Source of the DNA: Dinochytrium kinnereticum
Lineage: Eukaryota; Chytridiomycota; Chytridiomycetes; Chytridiales; Chytridiaceae
Direction of reading: 5' to 3'
DNA length: 64,000 nt
Assembly (NCBI GenBank): GCA_027604005.1
Contig: JADGJT010000024.1
Span: forward strand, 1,305-65,304
Below the pieces are notes generated by a model. That model saw nothing but the letters and a program-made list of their open reading frames with translations. It did not search any database and was not told the origin of the DNA. The position numbers were made by a program, and so were the translations under genes. This document shows, piece by piece, positions 57,860-64,000 of this stretch; position 1 is the first letter of the stretch, and each line of letters opens with the position of its first letter.

Positions 57860-58538
57860 TCCAGCGTCTCTTTTTCCTCCTTTTTCGTATCTCGCCCCCT
57901 TCGCGCGATGCGGTCCTTCCCGCTTCTCTTGCTCGTTCTTTCAACCCAGTCTTGTCCTTGTTATCGCTTTCGTCCTCTCCAACTCCACCCTTTGACGCTG
58001 ACGACATCTTGCTGGACTCGCAGCCGGTCGGCGCCAAGACAGTGGTCGCCCTTGCAGTCCCCTGTCGAACTTCGCCTTTGACTCTACCGGCAAGAAAGCT
58101 GAGCTCCTAGACCTCCTGGTTTCCTTCGGCCCTCCGGCTCCTCTGTTTTCTGACAATGCTTGGCATGAGTACTTATCTGCGTCTCTCGACCGCTCCGGTG
58201 GTCATTCGTTCTCCGGATCGTATGGGGGGTTGGCATCCACCTCATCGGCCTCTTTATCATCATCCTCCGCCCCACTCCTGCCAGTTCCGTCACCGGTTGT
58301 CGCCCTGTCCATTACGACCCGGTCGGTTGCTTCGGCTAGCTCCTCATTAGCTCCTTCCTCCACGTCCGCCGCTGCTAAAGGAAAAATCTCGATCCGCACT
58401 CCATCCACATCTTCTGCAGCCTCTTTGTTGGAAAGCGAGTTCCGGATGGGTCACGAGAAGACGGATGATGAAGTGTATTGGGGAATGCTTTGTCAACACA
58501 AGGTGATTAGGGAGTTGTTCAGCTGTTGTAGTTGTTGA
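57860..58538 (+). pseudogene. degenerate Ser-rich coding sequence with frameshift
   Basis: One open frame ends with FDADDILLDSQPVGAKTVVA (about 57991-58050). A second frame, offset by one base at CCCC (58059-58062), continues LSNFAFDSTGKKAELLDLLV and SDNAWHEYLSASLDRSGGHS, then a long Ser/Ala stretch, and ends MGHEKTDDEVYWGMLCQHK with a stop at 58538. Adding one C would fuse the two into one frame without a stop. There is no ATG or clear promoter before it. It could be a decayed gene, a retroelement remnant or a real gene with a sequence error; the family is not recognised. Confidence 0.35.
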
Positions 58539-60738
58539 GTTATTGTTCTCCATGCATGTTGTATGCACTATATATAGTGTGGAGTTGAAGGGGGGAGTAG
58601 TCCGCCCTTCAATCCATATTAAGCAATAAACATGAAGGTGAAGACTGTATCTGCCAATAAAGGAGATATTAGCTGAAGTGTTGCTACGGGCTCTGTGACC
58701 GTCACAGTGGCATCTTGACTGAAGGGGATCTGGGCAGGATCTGGGAATATCCCGCAACCATCTGTGTCACCATGTGTGACCACTGTATAACAGGAATATC
58801 TCGTGTGAGATATTCTACACTTTATTTTCAACACTCTTTGGTCCCACCATTGCTGCGGACCCCTCCCTGCGCGCTCAGATCCAGGCCCTCCTTTCCCCTC
58901 CGTTCGGTGTGAGATTATTGAGAACCTCATCAAGAGGCACAAGTGCGTAAGCTATCTTTTTGTGATAGTATAAATATGTCTTCGTTGACATCTCAGTTCT
59001 CGCCGCCTTTTCATTATTTTCCCTCTCACGGGTTTTTCATACTTCTTTCCGTCTGCTACATATGAGGGTTTTTATTGAAGAAAAGGTTGACATCCAGGCT
59101 TACCAGGCGCGTAATATCCGAGATGCCGTAGGATATCCGAGAACCCCACATACCCCCCATACCATTTATATTTGTGTGAAGTCAACTAAAGTTAAACAGA
59201 TTTAGTTACACCCAAGTGCTTCAAGAATGCACTGATCAGGCCAGCCTCTGGCTGTACTGACCCCTTTACCCTTATCATTATTTTCGTGTTTCAGTGTATC
59301 TGGAGTGCGCCTGTTTCGGACTCCGCCGGGGGAGATCTTGCTGAACCCTAAAGTAGTTGGTATGTGCTGTGGATTTCCTCTGGCATGATTCCCACAAAGG
59401 TCCAGGTGATCTAACAAACTCTGTTCATTCTGGTATGTGATGACATGCCTCTTGTGATGCCTAAGAGTGGGAGTGCAGTGCTTGCAAGGCCCACAGAGGA
59501 TGAGATCATATGGCTAAAATGGCTTGCTGGTGAATATGGGGCCTTGTACACTCCTTGGAGCAGGACAGACTCCCTCCCAGTAGATCAGGTCTACTAAGGT
59601 ACGTTTTACCTCCGTTCTTAGTTACTACCTTTCCCCTTTCCTCTTTACTCCATATAGAAACAAAAAGAAAAATACGGAACCAAACAGCACAAACAAATCC
59701 TCGCTTCCACACGGAAGAGCGACAACCCTCTCCGACCACGAAGAACATTTGAGCTTGTCGATCGGACTAGCACCATGTGGTTCTCTCCTCTATCAGTTGA
59801 GGCTAGATAGAGAGGGCCAAGAGAGAGAGCTTCACAACTTGTTAAGTTTACGATACCTCTTCCCTCCCATCTTCCTTTTATCATTCGAATTATGTTTGAA
59901 CTTCTTTATTGGTTTTATTTTTAAAAAAGGGTTTGCGGAAAGGACCCCGTGGCCGCAGAGAAGTCGTCAGTGATGATGCCTCACGTCGCAGAAGAGATAA
60001 TCCAAACAGACATAAAAAGGGCAGGATGGGAAAAGGTGGAAGGATAACTCTTGAAAAGGAAAACACTCTCTCTCTCCAAGATAAACAATTTTAAGTTCTA
60101 AGACCCACAAAGTAACTTCAGACCCCAGCACCGCTGGCACTTGCCAGCCGGAAGTTCTTTATTGAATTTTTAACATTACTTGTCTGGAGGTGATGAGAGG
60201 CTTGGCCTTGTAAGGAGTACTACGACGTGCCCGTGACCAGCATGGAGGCTGGAACGTCGGCGGACGGCTTGGGAGCCATCCTCAGGGTAGATCTCCACAA
60301 CTAGATTACTAGTTGATGATAAGATCCTGTTTATTGAGTCTGTTAGGTGGGAGGGAAGGAAGCCAAAAAATATGATGAATTCTGAGGTGACACTCAGAAA
60401 TATGTCGGACTTTGTCAAGCACATCCATTATAGAAAATTTAATTAAAATTCTTACATGGACAGAAAATTCAGTTTCTCCTCAATTGATTTTCCGTCTATT
60501 TCTACTTGGCCTTTTCAAAGATAATTCTTTTATTTTAATACGGCATGTCTTCATATAAAGGCCCTTTTCCAATTCACGCACCATTTCATTCTCTGTTGAA
60601 GAAAGAGAATTGAGGAAAGAAAAAAAAACCCCCCATACTCTGACACGAATCAAAAAGAAAAAACAAGCAAATAAAACTACACTAAATCCAATATGTGAGA
60701 AGGAAAAACCACCGCCAGCACCATCATCATCATCCCAT
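58539..60738. other. gene-poor region, possible decayed repeat DNA
   Basis: No supportable gene. Small palindromes occur: CACTATATATAGTG at about 58567 and GAATATCTC/GAGATATTC near 58793-58815. GATATCCGAG-like words recur at 59110-59140. 59060-59560 has short protein-like pieces in several frames with stops, compatible with old retroelement sequence, but I cannot name one. A minus ATG frame at 60180-60424 (82 codons, MCLTKSDIFLSV..) has no recognisable feature. Confidence 0.3.
58565..58820. repeat. small perfect palindromes/hairpins
   Basis: The 14-bp palindrome CACTATATATAGTG lies at about 58567-58580. A 9-bp stem GAATATCTC / GAGATATTC with a GTGT loop lies at about 58793-58814. They may be remnants of a mobile element, but no terminal repeats or target duplications could be identified. 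Confidence 0.4.
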
Positions 60739-62911
60739 CTACTTCCTTCCCTTCTTAGCTTTAGGAGCCGCTCGAGCTTTAGGCGCAGCCTTCCTGGCCG
60801 GTGCCTTCTTCGCGGCCTTCCTAGCAGGTGCCTTCTTCGCGGCCCTCTTCGGGGCCTTCCTGGCTGGTGCCTTCTTCGCGGCCTTCCTAGCAGGTGCCTT
60901 TTTCGCGGCCCTCTTCGCAGCCTTCCTGGCTGGTGCCTTCTTCGCGGCCCTCTTCGCGGCCTTCCTAGCAGGTGCCTTCTTCGCAGCCTTCCTAGCCGGT
61001 GCCTTCTTCGCGGCCCTCTTCGGGGCCTTCCTAGCAGCTGCCTTCTTCGCGGCTTTCCTCGCCGGTGACTTCTTCGCGGCCCTCTTCGCAGCTTTCCTCG
61101 CAGGTGACTTCTTCGCGGCCCTCTTCGCACCTTTCCTGGCAGGTGCCTTCTTCGCGGCCTTCTTCGCGGCCTTCCTAGCAGGTGACTTCTTCGCGGCCCT
61201 CTTCGCACCTTTCCTGGCAGGTGCCTTCTTCGCAGCCTTCCTAGCAGGTGACTTCTTCGCGGCCCTCTTCGCACCTTTCTTCGCCGGGGACTTCTTCGCG
61301 GACCTCTTCGCGGCCTTTGCTCCTTTAGCTTTAGGTCCCTTACGAGCTGCCGGGGTCTTCTTTTTGGGGCTCTTCGCTCCAGCCTTGGGAGCTTTCGATG
61401 TAGCCTTATTGCTGGTGTCGACAGGGGCCCACTTCTTCGCGGCCTTTGGAGAGCCAAGAGAGGCTTTGGTGATCCTTCCGACGGCGTCGGGGTTGGATTT
61501 TTTCAGGTTGGCGAGGGTAGCCTATACCAAAGTGTTGCGTGTTTATTTTTTTGGGGGGGGAGAGGGTGATGGGAGGCGAATGAATGTTGAATGAATCAGA
61601 ACGAGCGTCAAGATAAAAACGGATACTTCACCTTAACATTGATGGTTCCATCCGCATTCTTCACCTGGCCCTTGTGGAAGGACTCGACGTTCTTGGCGAC
61701 CTTGTTAGCGTGCTTCCTCTTGCATTCTTCGGATCCGGCGAGAGCGCGTGCGCGGCGGAAGAGACGCCTGGTTTCCGGGTTGTGGCGGCTTGAGAGCTCG
61801 ACCATGCTACGACGGGCGAGGTCGCAGTGAATGTTGACACCAATATCCTTTCCGTTTACCTCGTACTTTGGGGTGATAATGGTTAGACTCTGGTGGCAAA
61901 CAGGATGGATTGGAGAAAGAAAAATGTGGACAGGAAATTTGATATTTACGATGGCGAGGACGTTTCCTTGCTTCCTTCCAGCGGTGGTCCTGTCTGCAGA
62001 CTTGACGATTGGGTCAAGGGATTCAATGGACTTCAAAGTCGCTCCGGCAGGTGTGTATCCTGCCAACCTGAAGACGTAAATTGATTAGATATACAACGAC
62101 TGGAGGTCATCTTACTTTGCTCGGACGGCGGTGTAATCAGCCTCGCTGGTACCAGCGATTCCAGCGTTTGATACAACAGTATCTGCAGCCTTATGGCCAC
62201 CGACTTGGAGATTGTTTTTGAGACGAAGCTCAGGTGTGTCGCTTAGTACCTGAAGATTATCAGATTTGGGTTGGGAGTGAAGTACATACGAAAGCCTCGG
62301 AATCGGCCTTTCTCCCAGCAGCAGTGCCGGCAGCTGTTGGATTGCATTAGAAGGTGGTTGGTGTAAGAGAGTGTGAATGAATAATGTGGGAAGGTGTTGC
62401 AGAGCTTGAACTCACTTGTGATCCCAACTCCAATAGCGCTCAATTCGTTTTTCCTGGCCTCGTCGACTTTTGCCAATTCAACTGGCTTGTTGGCTACAGC
62501 CTCACTCTTGGCCTTTTTATCGCCAGCAGCTTTTGCATCCTGAATGGCCTCGTCACAGCCGTCACACACTGCTGTACGCTCTGCAGACTTGACAGCATCT
62601 TGAAAAGAGAGAAGTGGTTGTTACTGCCTGTGCTTCGCGAGAATAAAACCACGATGATAGATCATCCACTTACTGATCTTTCCAGCTTCAACCGCCTGAT
62701 CGATTCTTCCTTTGACTGATCATGTAAGTTAGCCCAGTACATACACCCTTGCTGGAGGTTATAAAGATGGCTTACTTGCAGCCTCCAACGCATCCTGCTC
62801 GGCCTGGCCAGGCAGTGGGTCAGCCTGGATAACCACGGAGAGGATGGCCAAGAAGAGCGCGACGAGGGCCCAGAAGCGGGCCCCGTTGACCGGGTTGATG
62901 TCCAGTCGCAT
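60739..62911 (-). CDS. signal-peptide protein with histone-H1-like Lys/Ala/Pro repeat tail
   Basis: Eight exons join in consistent phase to about 565 aa: 62911-62776, 62715-62674, 62598-62416, 62333-62290, 62249-62116, 62067-61950, 61889-61632 and 61521-60739. The N-terminus has a clear secretory signal or anchor (ARFWALVALFLAILSVVIQA, then DPLP). Residues 45-300 are Ala/Lys/Glu-rich with four or five Cys (CDGC, HCDLARR, SEECKRK) and match no family I know. From about 360 on the protein is almost only Lys, Ala, Arg, Pro and Ser: about 15 copies of [AS]PARK with KKAAKR spacers, resembling histone H1, HC-like or protamine-like tails. Such tails bind DNA or other polyanions. A signal peptide on a chromatin-type tail is contradictory; secretion, an anchored form or alternative starts are all possible. 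No glycosylation or protease signature was noticed. Confidence 0.8.
60776..61320 (-). repeat. coding minisatellite encoding the PARK repeats
   Basis: Within the last exon of the preceding gene the DNA repeats with a unit of about 18-30 bp (on the minus strand GCGAAGAAG, GCACCTGC, TAGGAAG/CAGGAAG). Copies alternate A/S before PARK and contain GCG/GCC codon swaps, suggesting expansion and later drift. Because the repeat is in-frame on both strands, the plus strand carries a long Ala/Phe/Leu-rich open frame that is not a gene. Confidence 0.8.
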
Positions 62912-64000
62912 CGTTCACGCAGATTCCAATGTTGAGATTGCTGGTTGGGCAGAGGGAAACTTATTTTCGTGACCTGCTAACTGTCTCAATGTGTCTCTGC
63001 GAGTTGTCACGTTCGGAATCATTAATGAACCCTGACGCAAGCTGCTTAAGACACAGGGCGTCGAGGGACGTTCGCCGGGTGTGTCTTGTACCAGATCGTC
63101 CAGCCAAGACTCGTGGCTCACCGTCTGTCTGCAGACATTAACAAAGCCTCATGGGTGCAGTGGTGTTGGGGGAGATGATTGCTTCTCTCAATCGACACTC
63201 CATTCATTGCACATGTTCTGCATGCGGTTCCTCACAGCACGGCTGGTTGGACATGGATGGTTCTATGCACTGTCTAGGACTGCACTTGGCATTCAAGACG
63301 TCCCGCTTGCGGACAGTTAGTTATTTGGAAGCTCTTCGTTAGATGTGGGTTTGTCTTTTTTTTGAACTATGATCTTGAGCCACTCATTAAGGATCCTGCC
63401 AGTATCGGAGTTTGGGGAGCTGGAATATTCTGTACAAATTACAGAACTCCGATTCGTTGGGTATTATGTGTGATAGGTTTGGTGTCTGGTTGACCAATTG
63501 CACATTTTGGCCTTCAATGTGTCTCGCACTGATGGTTGCCACATCAATGATTGACCCATCGCCCTTATATGACGCATTATGGGGTGGCTGAAGAGCAAAA
63601 ACATGTTGATGGCAGAGAGAAGGAAGGTGACGATGCGAACAAGGAGAATGAAGCATGCATATCCATCCATCTGACATCCACCCACCCACCCAGCCACGCA
63701 GCAGTCATGCTTCCTGTCCATGCATGCATCATGAGGTGAGTGCATGCATCCGCACATCGCTCCCACATCCGGCTCCACATCCCATTGATCCCACCCTTCT
63801 TCTGTTCCCCCCCCGGCATTCCTCTCGCATTCTGCTTGAGCAGCACGACAAACGTATTTTATTTCAATCGCACCATTCGGTATATAAGAAAGCAGTGGAA
63901 AGAAAGTGTAAAATAAGAATCACTGGGAAGCAACTTGGAACTATCCGTTCAGATCAATGACCAACCCAACGCTGCATGTCCTCAGCTAACCGCAGGCTAT
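62912..64000. other. intergenic region to the right window edge
   Basis: I see no gene. This is upstream of the histone-tail gene. Near 63650-63740 ATCCATCC, CACCCACCCACCC and GCATGCATC runs occur. 63800-64000 ends without a start codon that opens a plausible frame. Confidence 0.4.

Noticed and set aside
58565..58820. Palindromes as terminal inverted repeats of a transposon
   Set aside because: No matching partner copies, transposase or target duplication could be found.
60695..61594. 299-codon plus-strand frame rich in Ala, Phe and Leu
   Set aside because: It is the antisense reading of the Lys/Ala repeat exon; the repeat unit keeps both strands open. The minus strand has a full multi-exon model.
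1..64000. tRNA, rRNA and CRISPR arrays
   Set aside because: I looked for B-box-like GGTTCGA words, clover-leaf spacing and regularly spaced direct repeats and found nothing that held up by eye.

Overview
This window is nuclear DNA of an early-diverging, probably zoosporic (chytrid-type) fungus. Genes are dense and intron-rich: most introns are 45-300 bp with GTNNGN donors, and exon phases join without conflict in almost every model. The set mixes fungal families (SPX phosphate permease, Sfp1-like factor, SUA5, MOG1) with families better known from animals (FAM135, CCDC6, CD2BP2/LIN1, a THEG-repeat protein). The THEG-type repeat protein and these retained families are what suggest a flagellated fungus; this is inference, since there is no rRNA in the window.

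Layout: 1-2602 holds two head-to-head universal-stress-protein paralogs, the left one apparently degenerate, around a low-complexity promoter built as an inverted duplication. 3961-5753 is an F-box-like gene broken by a homopolymer frameshift. 6985-7878 is an orphan four-exon gene. 8567-9883 is the mitochondrial pyruvate carrier MPC1. 11229-15569 is a 1446-aa Sfp1-like zinc-finger regulator. 16721-19455 is an unassigned polytopic membrane protein. 19733-23178 holds an aldo/keto reductase-like gene and a PTS1-bearing enoyl-CoA-reductase-like SDR, head to head only 33 bp apart. 23371-24164 is MOG1, and 24599-26931 is the THEG-like acidic protein. 28413-29476 is cysteine dioxygenase with a CCAAT-rich upstream region. 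30194-31131 is a secreted Cys-rich protein.

31447-33308 is LIN1/CD2BP2 (GYF, U5 snRNP), divergent from a FAM135-type lipase-like gene (33539-36719). A two-TM protein (36886-38359), a CCDC6 homolog (38573-40319), SUA5 (40761-42014), a three-finger C2H2 factor (42550-44912), a UFD1-zinc-finger-UBA protein (45474-48011), an S15/CocE-type hydrolase whose nucleophile serine reads glycine (48228-51456), an SPX-anion permease with a 7-nt microexon (51921-55190) and a CAP-family secreted protein (56155-56791) follow. 57860-60700 is gene-poor and probably holds decayed sequence. 60739-62911 encodes a signal-peptide protein ending in a roughly 200-residue histone-H1-like Lys/Ala/Pro repeat tail, the most unusual gene in the window.

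Functionally these are mostly unlinked housekeeping genes: metabolism, tRNA modification, splicing, nuclear transport, phosphate and pyruvate transport. There is no operon-like pathway cluster. Several divergent pairs probably share promoters. All exon junctions are read from splice signals, phase and family similarity, not from transcripts.
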